Source: Actinomycetales bacterium (lineage in GTDB: Bacteria > Actinomycetota > Actinomycetes > Actinomycetales > Cellulomonadaceae). Taken from it: a DNA stretch of 32,812 bases. The notes under the pieces are model-generated. The model was given only the letters and a program-made list of their open reading frames with translations, made no database searches and was not told the DNA's origin. The stretch covers positions 1-32,812 of the forward strand of contig JAAZAC010000289.1 in the NCBI GenBank assembly GCA_012514545.1, given 5' to 3'. Position numbers and translations under genes: made by a program. Positions 1 through 10,543 of this stretch are shown here, piece by piece (position 1 is the first letter of the stretch; each line of letters opens with the position of its first letter).

Positions 1-1365
1 CTCGGCCAGGCCGACCTGCTGCGCCGCGCGATGGGCAAGAAGAAGAAGTCCGAGCTGGACAAGCAGTTCGAGAACTTCTCGCGCGGCATGGCCGAGCGCG
101 GCTACTCCCGGGACGCCGTGGAGACGCTCTGGAACATCCTCGTGCCGTTCTCGGACTACGCGTTCAACAAGGCGCACTCCGCGGCGTACGGGCTCGTCTC
201 CTACTGGACGGCGTACCTCAAGGCGAACTACCCGACGGAGTACATGGCCGCGCTGCTGACGAGCGTGCGCGACGACAAGGACAAGTCGGCCCTCTACCTC
301 GGCGAGTGCCGGCACATGGGCATCACGGTCCTGCCGCCGGACGTCAACTCCTCGGCCGCCGACTTCCGCGCGGTCGGCGCGGACATCCGCTTCGGCCTGT
401 CGGCGATCCGCAACGTCGGCGCCAACGTCGTCGACGCGATCGTCAAGGCGCGCGAGGAGAAGGGCGCGTTCACGTCGTTCCAGGACTTCCTCGAGAAGGT
501 GCCGGCCGTCGTCTGCAACAAGCGGACGATCGAGTCGCTCATCAAGGCCGGCGCGTTCGACTCGCTCCACCCGAGCCGGCGCGCCCTCCTGCTCGTCCAC
601 GAGCAGGCGGTGGACGCCGTCGTGGGCGTCAAGCGCAAGGAGGCGGAGGGGCAGTTCGACCTCTTCGGCGGCATGGGGGCCGACGACGGCGTGTCCGTGG
701 CCGTCGAGGTGCCCGACGTGCCCGACTGGGACAAGAAGCAGCGGCTCGCGTTCGAGCGCGAGATGCTCGGGCTGTACGTCTCCGACCACCCGCTGTCGGG
801 CCTCGAGCACGTCCTCGCGACGGCGGCGGACTGCTCGATCGCCACGCTGCTGGCCGACGAGCAGCGCGCGGAGGGCTCGATGGTGACGGTCTGCGGGCTC
901 GTCACGTCGCTCCAGCGCAAGATGAGCAAGAACGGCAACCCGTGGGCGGCCGTGACGCTCGAGGACATCGACGGCTCGATCGAGATCCTCTTCTTCGGCG
1001 AGACGTACCTGACGTACGCGACGGTCCTGGCGGAGGACGCCGTCGTCACCGTGCGCGGCCGGGTGCGCCGCCGCGACGAGACGATCCAGCTGCAGGCCGT
1101 CGAGGTCTCCATCCCGGACGTGTCCGCCGCCGACGCGCGGCCCCTCACCATCACGATGCCCGTGGCCCGCTGCACGACGCCGGTCGTCGAGCGGCTGCGC
1201 GAGGTCCTGGCCGCGCACCCGGGCGTCACGCAGGTCAACCTCCGGCTCACGCAGCCGGGCCGGGCGACGGTGATGCGGCTGGAGGACACGCTGCGGGTCG
1301 AGCGGTCGACGGCGCTCTTCGGCGACCTCAAGGCCCTCCTCGGCCCCGGGTGCCTCGCCCCGTGA
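1..1365 (+). CDS. dnaE: DNA polymerase III alpha subunit, C-terminal part (5' truncated by the window edge)
   Basis: Frame is open from base 1 (LGQADLLRRAMGKKKKSELDKQ...); DnaE motifs 'FNKAHSAAYGLVSYWTAYLKANYPTEYMAALLTS' and the C-terminal OB-fold 'GLVTSLQRKMSKNGNPWAAVTLEDIDGSIEILFF'. Confidence 0.96.
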   Translation, partial: LGQADLLRRAMGKKKKSELDKQFENFSRGMAERGYSRDAVETLWNILVPFSDYAFNKAHSAAYGLVSYWTAYLKANYPTEYMAALLTSVRDDKDKSALYLGECRHMGITVLPPDVNSSAADFRAVGADIRFGLSAIRNVGANVVDAIVKAREEKGAFTSFQDFLEKVPAVVCNKRTIESLIKAGAFDSLHPSRRALLLVHEQAVDAVVGVKRKEAEGQFDLFGGMGADDGVSVAVEVPDVPDWDKKQRLAFEREMLGLYVSDHPLSGLEHVLATAADCSIATLLADEQRAEGSMVTVCGLVTSLQRKMSKNGNPWAAVTLEDIDGSIEILFFGETYLTYATVLAEDAVVTVRGRVRRRDETIQLQAVEVSIPDVSAADARPLTITMPVARCTTPVVERLREVLAAHPGVTQVNLRLTQPGRATVMRLEDTLRVERSTALFGDLKALLGPGCLAP

Positions 1366-1778
1366 CGCCCGCCGTCCACCTCACGCCCGAGCAGCGGGTC
1401 TTCGTGCTCGAGCGGCACGTCGCCACGCTCGCGACGCTGCGCCCGGACGGCACGCCCCACGTCGTGCCCATCGCCTTCACGTGGGACCCGGAGCGCGGCG
1501 AGGCGTGGATGACGACGGAGGACGGCTCGGTCAAGGTGCGCAACGTCGAGGCCGCGCTGGCCGCGGGGCGGCCCGCCCGGGGAGCGCTGTGCCAGGTGGC
1601 GGGCGGCCGGTGGCTCACGCTCGAGGGCACGCTCGTCGTGTCGCGGGACCCGGCGGACGTCGCGCTCGCCGAGCGCCGGCACGCCGTGCGGTACCCGCCG
1701 CTCGAGCCGGACGCGCGCCGCGTGGTGCTGCGCCTGGCGGTCGACCGGGTGCTCGGCTCGGCGTACATGACGCGCTGA
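1362..1778 (+). CDS. PPOX-class / FMN- or F420-binding split-barrel protein
   Basis: GTG start overlaps the dnaE stop (GTGA). 'VATLATLRPDGTPHVVPIAFTWD...' is typical of the pyridoxamine 5'-phosphate oxidase-like family. Confidence 0.8.
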   Translation: MTPAVHLTPEQRVFVLERHVATLATLRPDGTPHVVPIAFTWDPERGEAWMTTEDGSVKVRNVEAALAAGRPARGALCQVAGGRWLTLEGTLVVSRDPADVALAERRHAVRYPPLEPDARRVVLRLAVDRVLGSAYMTR

Positions 1779-1852
1779 CGCGCTGACGGCGGCCGGATCG
1801 CGGGCCCTCCGGCCCGGCGTGGCGCCGACCCCGCCCGCCTAGACTGCGGCGC

Positions 1853-3184
1853 GTGATCGCAACCCTCGACCTGCGCGGCCGCCGCCCGGGCGCCCGCGAG
1901 CTCGCCGCCGTGCTGCCCCGTCCGGAGGTGGACGTCGCCACCGTCGCCGAGCAGGTCGCGCCCCTGGTGGCGGACGTGCGCGAGCGCGGCGCCGCCGCGC
2001 TGCGCGACCTCGGCGAGCGCTTCGACGGGGTCCGCCCGGTGCACCTGCGCGTCCCGGCCGCGGCGATCGAGGCCGCGGTGGCGGGGCTCGACCCGGCCGT
2101 CCGCGCGGCGCTCGAGGAGTCGATCCGTCGCGCGCGGCGCGTGCACGCCGCCCAGGTGCCCGCGCCCTTCGCGGTCGACGTGGCGCCGGGCGCGCAGGTG
2201 CGCCAGCGCTGGGTCCCGGTGCGGCGGGTCGGCCTCTACGTGCCCGGCGGGATCGCCGTCTACCCGTCGAGCGTCGTCATGAACGTCGTGCCCGCGCAGG
2301 AGGCCGGCGTCGGGAGCCTCGCGGTCGCGAGCCCGCCGCAGCGGGAGCACGGCGGGCTGCCGCACCCGACGATCCTCGCCGCCTGCGGCCTGCTCGGCGT
2401 GGACGAGGTGTACGCCGCCGGCGGGTCCCAGGCGATCGCGATGCTCGCGTACGGCGCGGCGGGCGAGACCGCCGACGACGGCGACGTGCTCTGCGAGCCG
2501 GTGGACGTCATCACGGGCCCGGGCAACCAGTACGTGACGGCGGCGAAGCGGCTGGTGCGCGGCGTCGTCGGGATCGACTCCGAGGCGGGGCCGACGGAGA
2601 TCGCGATCCTCGCCGACGCGACGGCGGACCCGCGCCACGTCGCGGCGGACCTCGTCTCGCAGGCCGAGCACGGGCCGACGTCCGCGTCCGTGCTCGTCAC
2701 CGACTCGACCGCGCTCGTCGCGGCCGTCGAGGAGCTGCTGCCCGGCATGGTCGCGGCGACCCGGCACGCCGAGCGGGTGCGCACGGCGCTGGGCGGGCCG
2801 CAGTCGGCGATCGTGCTGGTCGACGACCTCGAGCAGGGCCTCGCGGTGTGCAACGCGTACGGCGCGGAGCACCTGGAGATCCAGACGGCCGACGCGGCGG
2901 CGGTCGCCGAGCGCGTGACGAGCGCGGGCGCGATCTTCGTGGGCCCGTGGTCGCCGGTGTCGCTCGGGGACTACATGGCCGGCTCCAACCACGTGCTGCC
3001 CACCGGCGGGTGCGCGCACTTCTCCAGCGGGCTCGGCGTGCACTCCTTCCTGCGCGCCGTGCAGGTGGTGGAGTACGACGCCGGCGCGCTCGCCGAGCTC
3101 GCCGACCGGATCGTCACGCTCGCGGAGGACGAGGACCTGCCCGCCCACGGCGAGGCCGTGCGGGCGCGCTTCCCCGCGTCCTGA
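1853..3184 (+). CDS. hisD: Histidinol dehydrogenase
   Basis: 443 aa; '[29 protein letters not shown]', '[16 protein letters not shown]', '[15 protein letters not shown]', '[24 protein letters not shown]'. Confidence 0.97.
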   Translation: MIATLDLRGRRPGARELAAVLPRPEVDVATVAEQVAPLVADVRERGAAALRDLGERFDGVRPVHLRVPAAAIEAAVAGLDPAVRAALEESIRRARRVHAAQVPAPFAVDVAPGAQVRQRWVPVRRVGLYVPGGIAVYPSSVVMNVVPAQEAGVGSLAVASPPQREHGGLPHPTILAACGLLGVDEVYAAGGSQAIAMLAYGAAGETADDGDVLCEPVDVITGPGNQYVTAAKRLVRGVVGIDSEAGPTEIAILADATADPRHVAADLVSQAEHGPTSASVLVTDSTALVAAVEELLPGMVAATRHAERVRTALGGPQSAIVLVDDLEQGLAVCNAYGAEHLEIQTADAAAVAERVTSAGAIFVGPWSPVSLGDYMAGSNHVLPTGGCAHFSSGLGVHSFLRAVQVVEYDAGALAELADRIVTLAEDEDLPAHGEAVRARFPAS

Positions 3185-3249
3185 CGGGCCCGTCCCGGCC
3201 CCCTTGCGACCCCGCGCGAATCGGGCCCCGCACGCGGCGGACGTCTGCG

Positions 3250-4092
3250 ATGCTCGTGGTCGTGCAGCGTCGGACCGTCCCGGGCGTCCTCGCCGCGGCC
3301 CTGCTCCTCGCGGGCTGCGCGGCGTGCGGCAGCGCCGACCCCTCCGGGCCGACCGGCTCGGCCCCCGGCCCGGACGAGTACCTGCCCGGCCTCGAGGCCA
3401 CCGTCGAGCTGCCGGACGGCGCCGCCCGCGCGGTCGTGCTCGTCGTCCCGGGCGGCGGCTTCAGCGCCGCGGACCCGACCGGCCTGCTGCCGCTCGGGGA
3501 GGACCTCGCCGCGGAGGGCATCGCCGCCGTGACGATCACCTACGGGCACGCGGGGACGGACACGTTCTACCCGGAGCCGGTCGACCAGGTCCGGTGCGCG
3601 ATCGCCTACGCGGCCGCGCAGGCGCCCGAGGTGCCGGTCGTCGTCGTCGGGCACTCGGCGGGCGCGAACCTCGCGATGCTCGCGGGCCTGCAGCCCCTGC
3701 GCACCGACGTGACCTGCCCGTACGAGCCGCGCGCGGCCGACGCCGTCGTCGGCCTGGCGGGGCCCTACGACGTGCACCGGACGTACATCGGCGAGGACCT
3801 CTTCGGCGTCCCGCAGGCGGAGGACCCGGAGACGTGGCGTGCGGGCAACCCGCTGACGTGGGCGGCCGAGCGGGCCGAGGTGCCCACGCTGCTCGTGCAC
3901 GGGACCAGCGACGAGCTGGTGCCCGTCGAGTTCACCGAGCAGATGGCGGCGGCGCTCACCGAGGGCGGGCACGACGTCGTCACCGTGTACCCGAACGGCG
4001 CGCGGCACAACGACGTCTTCCTCTCGGACTGGGTGCTCGAGGACCTGGTCCGCTGGGTCGACGACGTGGTCCTGGCCCCCGCGGAGGACTGA
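3250..4092 (+). CDS. Alpha/beta hydrolase, predicted lipoprotein (carboxylesterase-like)
   Basis: N-terminal signal with lipobox 'LLLAGC'; oxyanion-type 'GGGF', nucleophile elbow 'GHSAG', C-terminal 'GTSDELVP' and 'GARHND'. Exact start codon uncertain. Confidence 0.8.
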   Translation: MLVVVQRRTVPGVLAAALLLAGCAACGSADPSGPTGSAPGPDEYLPGLEATVELPDGAARAVVLVVPGGGFSAADPTGLLPLGEDLAAEGIAAVTITYGHAGTDTFYPEPVDQVRCAIAYAAAQAPEVPVVVVGHSAGANLAMLAGLQPLRTDVTCPYEPRAADAVVGLAGPYDVHRTYIGEDLFGVPQAEDPETWRAGNPLTWAAERAEVPTLLVHGTSDELVPVEFTEQMAAALTEGGHDVVTVYPNGARHNDVFLSDWVLEDLVRWVDDVVLAPAED

Positions 4093-4116
4093 GCGGCGCG
4101 GACCTAGGATCGTGCC

Positions 4117-4764
4117 GTGCCCCTCCTGGAGATCATCGGCTGGTCCGGCTCCGTCCTGCTCGTCGTCTCCCTGCTGCAGACCAGGGTGATGCGGCTGCGG
4201 GTGCTGAACTCGGCGGCGTCCGCGATCCTCGTCGGCTACAACGCGGCGCTCGGTGTGTGGCCGATGGTCGCCATGAACGCGGTGCTCGTCGGGATCAACC
4301 TCTGGGTGATCTCCGGGATGCTGCGCACGCGGCACGACGCGCGGGCGTACGACGTCGTGCGGGTGGGGGTCGGCGAGCCCTTCCTCGCCCACCTCCTCGC
4401 CCGGCACGCGGAGGACGTCGCGCAGTTCAACCCGCCGCCCGAGGAGCTGCTCGCCCAGGCCGAGCACGCCTTCCTCGTCACGAGCGGCGACGAGGTCGTG
4501 GGCGTCGTGCTCTCGCGCGCGGGCGACGCCGACGGCGAGCAGCAGGTGGTGCTCGACTACGTCCTGCCGCCGTACCGGGACTTCACGCCGGGCGAGTTCG
4601 TGTTCCGCGCGGACGGCCCGTTCGCCGAGATGGGTGCCCGGCGCGTCGTCGCGTCGCCCGCGATGACCGCGTCCGAGCGGTACCTCGCGGCCGTGGGCTT
4701 CGTGCCCGACGACGCGGGCCGCCGCGTGCTGCACCTCGCCGGCGCGGCACGGCCCGAGGGCTGA
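4117..4764 (+). CDS. YgjV-like membrane protein with a C-terminal soluble domain
   Basis: N-terminal hydrophobic helices ([21 protein letters not shown]...[13 protein letters not shown]) resemble YgjV; the C-terminal ~130 aa contain '[16 protein letters not shown]' and 'LAAVGFVPD', reminiscent of a GNAT-like fold (inference). Confidence 0.65.
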   Translation: MPLLEIIGWSGSVLLVVSLLQTRVMRLRVLNSAASAILVGYNAALGVWPMVAMNAVLVGINLWVISGMLRTRHDARAYDVVRVGVGEPFLAHLLARHAEDVAQFNPPPEELLAQAEHAFLVTSGDEVVGVVLSRAGDADGEQQVVLDYVLPPYRDFTPGEFVFRADGPFAEMGARRVVASPAMTASERYLAAVGFVPDDAGRRVLHLAGAARPEG

Positions 4765-4806
4765 GCGCCCCGGCGGGCGCCGGGTGCCCGTCGCTACCAT
4801 CGGCGC

Positions 4807-5937
4807 GTGCCCGAGACCCCGTCGCCCGCGCGCGCCGCGCTGCCGCTGCGCGAGGACCTGCGCGGCCTCGAGCCGTACGGCGCCCCCCAGCTCGCGGTGC
4901 CGGTGACGCTCAACGTCAACGAGAACCCGTACCCGCCGTCGGAGGCGGTGGTCGCGGACATCGCGGCCGCGGTCGCGGAGGCGGCCCGGGGGCTCAACCG
5001 CTACCCGGACCGGGAGTTCCGCGACCTGCGCGCCGACCTCGCGGCGTACCTGCTGCGCGAGTCGGGCGTGGCGCTCGAGGTGGACCAGGTGTGGGCGGCG
5101 AACGGCTCGAACGAGGTCATGCTCCACCTGCTGCAGGCCTTCGGCGGGCCGGGCCGGACGGCCCTGTCGTTCGCGCCGACGTACTCCATGTACCCCGAGT
5201 ACGCGCGCGACACCGCGACCCGCTGGGTCGTCGGGCGGCGCGAGGCGGACTTCACGCTCGACCCCGCGCACGCGGCGTCGGCCGTCGCGGAGCACGCGCC
5301 GTCCGTCGTCCTGCTGGCGAGCCCGAACAACCCGACGGGGACCGCCCTGCCGACGGCGACCGTGCGCGCCGTCCTCGAGGCCGCCGACGCCGTGCCCGGC
5401 GGGTGCGTCGTCGTCGTCGACGAGGCGTACGGCGAGTTCCGGCGGGCGGGCACGCCGTCGGCGCTCGAGCTGCTCGCCGACCACCCGAACCTCGCGGTCA
5501 CGCGCACGATGTCGAAGGCGTTCGGGATGGCCGGCGCGCGCATCGGGTACCTCGCGGCGGCGCCCGCGCTCGTCGACGCGCTGCGCATCGTCCGGCTGCC
5601 GTACCACCTGTCCGCGGTGACGCAGGCCGTGGCGCGCGCCGCGCTGCGCCACGCCGACGCGCTGATGGCCCAGGTTGCCGGCCTGCGCGCCGAGCGGGAC
5701 GCGACCGTGGCGTGGCTGCGCGAGCAGGGCTGGCGCGTGGCGGACTCGGACGCGAACTTCGTGCTGTTCGGGGTGTTCGAGGACCGGCACGCCGTCTGGC
5801 AGGGCCTGCTCGACCGCGGCGTGCTCATCCGCGAGGTCGGCCCGGAGGGCTGGCTCCGCGTGTCGGTGGGCACCCCCGACGAGATGGCGCGGTTCCGCGA
5901 GACACTGCTCGCGGTGACCCAGGGGAGGACCGCATGA
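4807..5937 (+). CDS. hisC: Histidinol-phosphate aminotransferase
   Basis: '[15 protein letters not shown]', '[20 protein letters not shown]', 'ASPNNPTGT', '[10 protein letters not shown]', '[16 protein letters not shown]'. Confidence 0.96.
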   Translation: MPETPSPARAALPLREDLRGLEPYGAPQLAVPVTLNVNENPYPPSEAVVADIAAAVAEAARGLNRYPDREFRDLRADLAAYLLRESGVALEVDQVWAANGSNEVMLHLLQAFGGPGRTALSFAPTYSMYPEYARDTATRWVVGRREADFTLDPAHAASAVAEHAPSVVLLASPNNPTGTALPTATVRAVLEAADAVPGGCVVVVDEAYGEFRRAGTPSALELLADHPNLAVTRTMSKAFGMAGARIGYLAAAPALVDALRIVRLPYHLSAVTQAVARAALRHADALMAQVAGLRAERDATVAWLREQGWRVADSDANFVLFGVFEDRHAVWQGLLDRGVLIREVGPEGWLRVSVGTPDEMARFRETLLAVTQGRTA

Positions 5938-6533
5938 GCCGCACCGGCCGCGTGCAGCGCACGACCTCGGAGTCCGACGTCCTCGTCGAGCTCGACCTCG
6001 ACGGGTCGGGCCGCACCGACGTCGCCACGGGCGTGCCGTTCTACGACCACATGCTCACGGCGCTCGGCAAGCACTCGCTCATCGACCTGACGGTGCGCGC
6101 CACGGGCGACGTCGAGGTGGACGTCCACCACACGGTCGAGGACGTCGCGATCTGCATCGGGCAGGCGCTGCGCCAGGCGCTCGGCGACAAGGCGGGCATC
6201 GCGCGGTTCGGCGACGCCGTCGTGCCGCTCGACGAGGCGCTCGCCCAGGCCGTCGTCGACGTGTCCGGGCGGCCGTACCTCGTGCACCGCGGCGAGCCGC
6301 CGGGGCAGGAGTACCACCTCGTCGGCGGGCACTTCACGGGGTCGCTGACCCGCCACGTGCTCGAGTCGATCGCGCACCACGCGGGCATCTGCATCCACAT
6401 GCGCGTGCTCGCGGGCCGCGACCCGCACCACGTCGTCGAGGCGCAGTTCAAGGCGCTCGCGCGCGCCCTGCGCGCCGCCGTCGAGCCCGACCCGCGGGTG
6501 CAGGGCGTGCCGTCGACGAAGGGTGCGCTCTGA
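5934..6533 (+). CDS. hisB: Imidazoleglycerol-phosphate dehydratase
   Basis: ATG overlaps the hisC stop (ATGA). '[21 protein letters not shown]', '[17 protein letters not shown]', '[31 protein letters not shown]'. Confidence 0.97.
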   Translation: MSRTGRVQRTTSESDVLVELDLDGSGRTDVATGVPFYDHMLTALGKHSLIDLTVRATGDVEVDVHHTVEDVAICIGQALRQALGDKAGIARFGDAVVPLDEALAQAVVDVSGRPYLVHRGEPPGQEYHLVGGHFTGSLTRHVLESIAHHAGICIHMRVLAGRDPHHVVEAQFKALARALRAAVEPDPRVQGVPSTKGAL

Positions 6534-6535
6534 CG

Positions 6536-7048
6536 GTGGGCCCGTCGCCCGACGGCGGCCCGCCGCCCGCCGCGCTCGTCGTCACGCAGGTCGCCCTGCC
6601 GGAGGCGCTCGCCGCCGCGTGCGCCCTCCAGCGCGTGGAGGTGGACGTCGTCCCGACGCCGGTCGGCTGCGTGGCCGTGTGCCGCGACGTCGCCGAGGGG
6701 GCGCCGGCGGCCGTCGCGCGCGCGATCACGTCGCTGCTGCCCGGCGTGCCGGCGCTGCTGCTCGAGCAGCGCGACGGCCGCGTCGCGGCGGCCCGGTGGT
6801 CCGACGGCGCGGAGGCGGGCGCGGTGGCGCCGGGCCTGGCGCTCGAGGGCGCGCCCGCCGTCGTCGAGCAGCTGCTCCTCGGCCAGGCGACGGCGGCCGA
6901 GCAGCCCGGGGCGTGCACGTCCGTCGGCATGTCGCGGTGGCAGGCGACGCGCACGCTCGCGGCGGTGACCCGGGCGACCCGGCGGGCCGCGCGGCGGGCC
7001 GCGCGGCGGGCCCGCGACCGCGCCGCGGGCGGGGGGACAGGGTCCTGA
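6536..7048 (+). CDS. Hypothetical protein between hisB and hisH
   Basis: 170 aa ORF starting GTG 2 nt after the hisB stop; no family recognised; Arg/Ala-rich basic C-terminal tail ([21 protein letters not shown]). Confidence 0.65.
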   Translation: MGPSPDGGPPPAALVVTQVALPEALAAACALQRVEVDVVPTPVGCVAVCRDVAEGAPAAVARAITSLLPGVPALLLEQRDGRVAAARWSDGAEAGAVAPGLALEGAPAVVEQLLLGQATAAEQPGACTSVGMSRWQATRTLAAVTRATRRAARRAARRARDRAAGGGTGS

Positions 7049-7091
7049 GACGGCTCCCGGGGGCGGGCCCCGCGCTCGTTACCCTGGGCCG

Positions 7092-7727
7092 GTGACCGCC
7101 CCTCGCGTCGTCGTCCTCGACTACGGCTTCGGCAACGTGCGCTCGGCCGTGCGCGCGCTCGAGCGCGTCGGCGCCCGCGTGGAGCTGACGGCGGACCACG
7201 ACGCGGCCGCCGAGGCCGACGGGCTGGTCGTGCCCGGCGTCGGCGCGTTCGCGGCCGTCATGGCGGGCCTGCGCCGGGTCGGCGGCGACCAGGTCGTCGA
7301 CCGCCGTCTCGCGGGCGGGCGCGCGGTGCTCGGCATCTGCGTCGGCATGCAGGTGATGTTCGCCGCCGGGGTCGAGCACGGGGCGCGCACCGAGGGCCTG
7401 GCCCAGTGGCCCGGCGAGGTCGACCGGCTGGAGGCCCCCGTGGTGCCCCACATGGGCTGGTCGCGGGTCGAGCCGCCCGCGGAGAGCGTGCTGTTCCGCG
7501 GGCTGCACGACGCGCGGTTCTACTTCGTGCACTCCTACGCGGCGCGGTCGTTCCCCCCGCTCGGCGGAGGCCGGTTCCGGCCCCCGCTCGTCACGTGGTC
7601 CGAGCACGGCGAGCGGTTCGTCGCCGCCGTCGAGAACGGGCCGCTGTCCGCCACCCAGTTCCACCCCGAGAAGTCCGGCGACGCCGGCGCCGAGCTCCTG
7701 CGGAACTGGCTGGGCACCCTGAGCTGA
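7092..7727 (+). CDS. hisH: Imidazole glycerol phosphate synthase, glutamine amidotransferase subunit
   Basis: '[20 protein letters not shown]', catalytic '[10 protein letters not shown]', 'YFVHSYAA', '[20 protein letters not shown]'. Confidence 0.96.
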   Translation: MTAPRVVVLDYGFGNVRSAVRALERVGARVELTADHDAAAEADGLVVPGVGAFAAVMAGLRRVGGDQVVDRRLAGGRAVLGICVGMQVMFAAGVEHGARTEGLAQWPGEVDRLEAPVVPHMGWSRVEPPAESVLFRGLHDARFYFVHSYAARSFPPLGGGRFRPPLVTWSEHGERFVAAVENGPLSATQFHPEKSGDAGAELLRNWLGTLS

Positions 7728-7779
7728 CCGTCCACCGCCCCTGACCGACCCACCGACCACCTCCCGGAAGGACCCGCGC

Positions 7780-8508
7780 ATGTCCCGCCTCGTGCTGCTC
7801 CCCGCCGTCGACGTCGCTGACGGCCGCGCCGTGCGGCTCGTGCAGGGCGAGGCCGGCACGGAGACCGCCTACGGCGACCCGCTCCGCGCGGCGCTGGACT
7901 GGCAGGCCGGCGGCGCGGAGTGGATCCACCTCGTCGACCTCGACGCGGCCTTCGGCCGCGGGTCGAACGCCGACCTGCTCGCCGAGGTCGTGGCGGCCGT
8001 CGACGTGCGCGTCGAGGTGTCGGGCGGGATCCGGGACGACGCCTCGCTCGAGCGCGCGCTCGCCTCGGGGGCGGCGCGCGTCAACCTCGGCACGGCCGCG
8101 CTCGAGGACCCGGAGTGGACCGCGCGAGCGATCGCCCGGTACGGCGACCAGGTCGCCGTCGGGCTGGACGTCCGGGGGACGACGCTCGCGGCGCGCGGCT
8201 GGACCCGCGAGGGCGGCGACCTGTGGGAGGTGCTCGCGCGGCTCGACGACGCGGGCTGCGCGCGGTACGTCGTCACGGACGTCACGAAGGACGGGACGCT
8301 GCGCGGGCCGAACCTCGACCTGCTCCGGGCGGTGTGCGCCCGGACGAGCGCCCCGGTGATCGCGTCCGGCGGCGTCTCCTCGCTCGACGACCTCGCCGCG
8401 CTGCGCGAGCTCGTGCCGCTCGGGGTGGAGGGCGCCATCGTCGGCAAGGCCCTCTACGCGGGCGCGTTCACGCTGCCCGAGGCCCTGGACGTGGCCGGGC
8501 GGCCGTAG
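7780..8508 (+). CDS. hisA/priA: ProFAR isomerase / PriA-type (possibly bifunctional HisA/TrpF) isomerase
   Basis: '[21 protein letters not shown]', '[16 protein letters not shown]', '[17 protein letters not shown]', '[18 protein letters not shown]', '[13 protein letters not shown]'. SD-like GGAAGGA upstream. Bifunctionality is inferred from actinobacterial PriA, not shown here. Confidence 0.93.
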   Translation: MSRLVLLPAVDVADGRAVRLVQGEAGTETAYGDPLRAALDWQAGGAEWIHLVDLDAAFGRGSNADLLAEVVAAVDVRVEVSGGIRDDASLERALASGAARVNLGTAALEDPEWTARAIARYGDQVAVGLDVRGTTLAARGWTREGGDLWEVLARLDDAGCARYVVTDVTKDGTLRGPNLDLLRAVCARTSAPVIASGGVSSLDDLAALRELVPLGVEGAIVGKALYAGAFTLPEALDVAGRP

Positions 8509-9275
8509 TGCCCGGCCGCGCGCTGCCCCCGACGTCGCGGTTCGCCGGCGACGACGGCGCCGCGGACCCCGCGCTCGCCGCCGCCCTCGCGCGCCTCGCG
8601 GTCGACCCCGACGGCGGGCTCGCGGCCGTGGTGGCCGCGCTCGCGAGCGCGCGGGTGCTCGTCCCCGTCGTCGCCGTCGAGCACGCCGACGAGGAGGGGG
8701 CGGCGCACGAGGGCGCCGACGCCTGCGCCGCCCCGGCCGGCCCGTTCGCCGAGGCGCGGCACGCGTCCGCCGGCGTCGTCGCGGTGGCCGCGCCGGACGG
8801 GCGGCGCGCCCTGCCGGTCTTCAGCTCGGTGGACGCGCTCGCCGCGTGGCACCCCGACGCCCGCCCGATGCCGGCCGAGGGCCCGCGCGCGGCCGCCGCC
8901 GCGGTGCAGGAGGGCTGGGCGCTGCTCGTCGTCGACCCCGGCGGCCCGGTGACCGCCGTCGTGCCGCGGCCCGCGGTGCACGCGCTGGCGAGCGGCGCCG
9001 CGTGGCGGCCGGCCGTCGCGGGCGGCGCGGTGCGCGCGGAGGTGGCCGACGCCGTCGGGCGGGCGCTGCGCGACGCGGCGGGCGTGCGGTCCGTGCGCGC
9101 GGAGCCGGGCCGCGGCGCCGAGGTCGCGGTCGTGCTCGCGGTCGCGCCGGGGCTCACGCGGGCCGGCCTGGACGCCGTCCTCGGGGACGTGCGCCACCGG
9201 CTCGCGGCCGCCGACGACGTCACCGCCGCCGTCGACAGCCTCGAGCTCCGGGTCGTCAGCGCCGGCGACGCCTGA
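8508..9275 (+). CDS. SseB-like family protein
   Basis: GTG start shares a base with the hisA TAG. 'ALARLAVDPDGGLAAVVAALASARVLVPVVAVEH', 'ALPVFSSVDALAAWHPDARPMPA' match the SseB N-terminal domain pattern. Confidence 0.78.
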   Translation: MPGRALPPTSRFAGDDGAADPALAAALARLAVDPDGGLAAVVAALASARVLVPVVAVEHADEEGAAHEGADACAAPAGPFAEARHASAGVVAVAAPDGRRALPVFSSVDALAAWHPDARPMPAEGPRAAAAAVQEGWALLVVDPGGPVTAVVPRPAVHALASGAAWRPAVAGGAVRAEVADAVGRALRDAAGVRSVRAEPGRGAEVAVVLAVAPGLTRAGLDAVLGDVRHRLAAADDVTAAVDSLELRVVSAGDA

Positions 9276-9681
9276 GCGCCCGCGCCACGAGGACGGCGAC
9301 GAGCGCGACGAGGAGCTGGCCGCCGAGCACCGCGCGGTTGAGGTCGAACGCGGGCTCCCAGCGGACGTCGGCGCCGCGCACCACGTACACGCCGACGGGC
9401 GTGACCTGGACGCCGAAGCCCCCGCCCGAGCCGGAGCCGGTGCCGGTGCGGACGCTGCCGCGCTCCTCCCACGGCCCGTCGCCGCCGCCGGAGCCGGCGC
9501 CGCCCGCGACGCGGGCGACCGGCACGAGCGTCACGCCGTCGCGCTCGATCGGCGTGCCGAACGCCCGGCGGACGTGGATGAGGCGTCGGGCCACCCGCAG
9601 CGGGGTGGAGCGCAGGCGGGCCTCGAGGGGGCGGCCGGAGGTCGGGCCGTCCGGCGGGGTGGCGGTGTCCTGGGTGTCCAT
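9256..9681 (-). CDS. YtfJ/GerW-like protein (sporulation protein YtfJ family in non-sporulating actinobacteria)
   Basis: 'FGTPIERDGVTLVPVARVAGGAGSGGG...GGGFGVQVTPVGVYVVRGADVRWEPAFDLNR' followed by a hydrophobic C-terminal segment. Start could be ATG at 9681 or GTG at 9696. Confidence 0.75.
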   Translation of the reverse strand: MDTQDTATPPDGPTSGRPLEARLRSTPLRVARRLIHVRRAFGTPIERDGVTLVPVARVAGGAGSGGGDGPWEERGSVRTGTGSGSGGGFGVQVTPVGVYVVRGADVRWEPAFDLNRAVLGGQLLVALVAVLVARALRRRRR

Positions 9682-9703
9682 CCACCCATCGTGCACCCGC
9701 GCG

Positions 9704-10543
9704 TCAGGGTGCGGGGGCGGCGCCGGGCCCGAGGGTGAGGCCGGGGTCGGCGCCGGGATCGGTGCCGGGGACGGCGTCGGTCCCCGGGTCGGCGCCGGGG
9801 TCGACCAGGGGGCGGCAGGGTGTCGTCGGGGTGAAGGCGTCGGCGTCGGCGAGCAGCCGCGCGAGCGTGCTCACGGGGACGATGAAGGACTGCCCGGCCG
9901 CGTTCTTCGCGTAGACGACGCCGACGACGCGGCCGGCGGCGTCGAGCACCGCGGAGCCCGAGCTGCCCGGCTCGACCGGCGCGTCCGTGACGAGCACCTC
10001 GCCGAGGTTCTCGTTGAGCGGGTCGGTCGTCGCGCCGATGACGTGGCCCTCCGTGACCGTGAGCGTGCCGCCCTGCGGGTAGCCGACGACCGTGACGACG
10101 TCGCCGCGCACCGGGTCGGCGTCGGCGAGCTCGGGGAACGACGGCAGCTCCTCGGACGTGCGCACGAGGGCGAGGTCGGCGATCGACGCGGTGCTCGCCG
10201 CCGTGACGTCGATGTCCCGCCCGTCGTAGGTGGAGACCTGCAGCTCGGCCGAGTCGGCGACGACGTGCTTGTTCGTGATGAGCGTCGTCGCGTCGACGGC
10301 GAAGCCGGAGCCCGTCGAGAGCGAGCCGCACCCGACGTTGCGGATGCGCACCGCCATGCGCTGCACGGCGTCGAACCCGTCGGGCGTCAGCCCGGTGGGC
10401 GTCTCGACGGGCGGCTCGCTGGGCACGAAGGCCGTGACCGGGTCGGGGGGGCGGGTCGGGAAGTCCCCGCAGCCCGCGAGCGGCGCCAGGCCGAGGACGA
10501 GGGCGGCCAGGCCCGCCGCGGTCCTCCGCGACGCGGCCGTCAT
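9704..10543 (-). CDS. Trypsin-like (S1/HtrA-fold) serine protease, predicted lipoprotein
   Basis: Lipobox 'LAPLAGC'; 'TGSGFAVDATTLITNKHVVAD' (His), 'ADLALVR' (Asp), 'PVEPGSSGSAVLD' (Ser). Confidence 0.85.
   Translation of the reverse strand: MTAASRRTAAGLAALVLGLAPLAGCGDFPTRPPDPVTAFVPSEPPVETPTGLTPDGFDAVQRMAVRIRNVGCGSLSTGSGFAVDATTLITNKHVVADSAELQVSTYDGRDIDVTAASTASIADLALVRTSEELPSFPELADADPVRGDVVTVVGYPQGGTLTVTEGHVIGATTDPLNENLGEVLVTDAPVEPGSSGSAVLDAAGRVVGVVYAKNAAGQSFIVPVSTLARLLADADAFTPTTPCRPLVDPGADPGTDAVPGTDPGADPGLTLGPGAAPAP

Noticed and set aside
1801-1816. Terminator hairpin CGGGCC-CTCC-GGCCCG after the PPOX-like gene
   Set aside because: Short 6-bp stem without a U tract; too easily found by chance at this GC content.
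6975-7015. GGGCCGCGCGGC direct repeats near the end of the hypothetical gene as a mobile or regulatory repeat
   Set aside because: Explained by Arg-Ala codon repetition in the coding frame ([11 protein letters not shown]).
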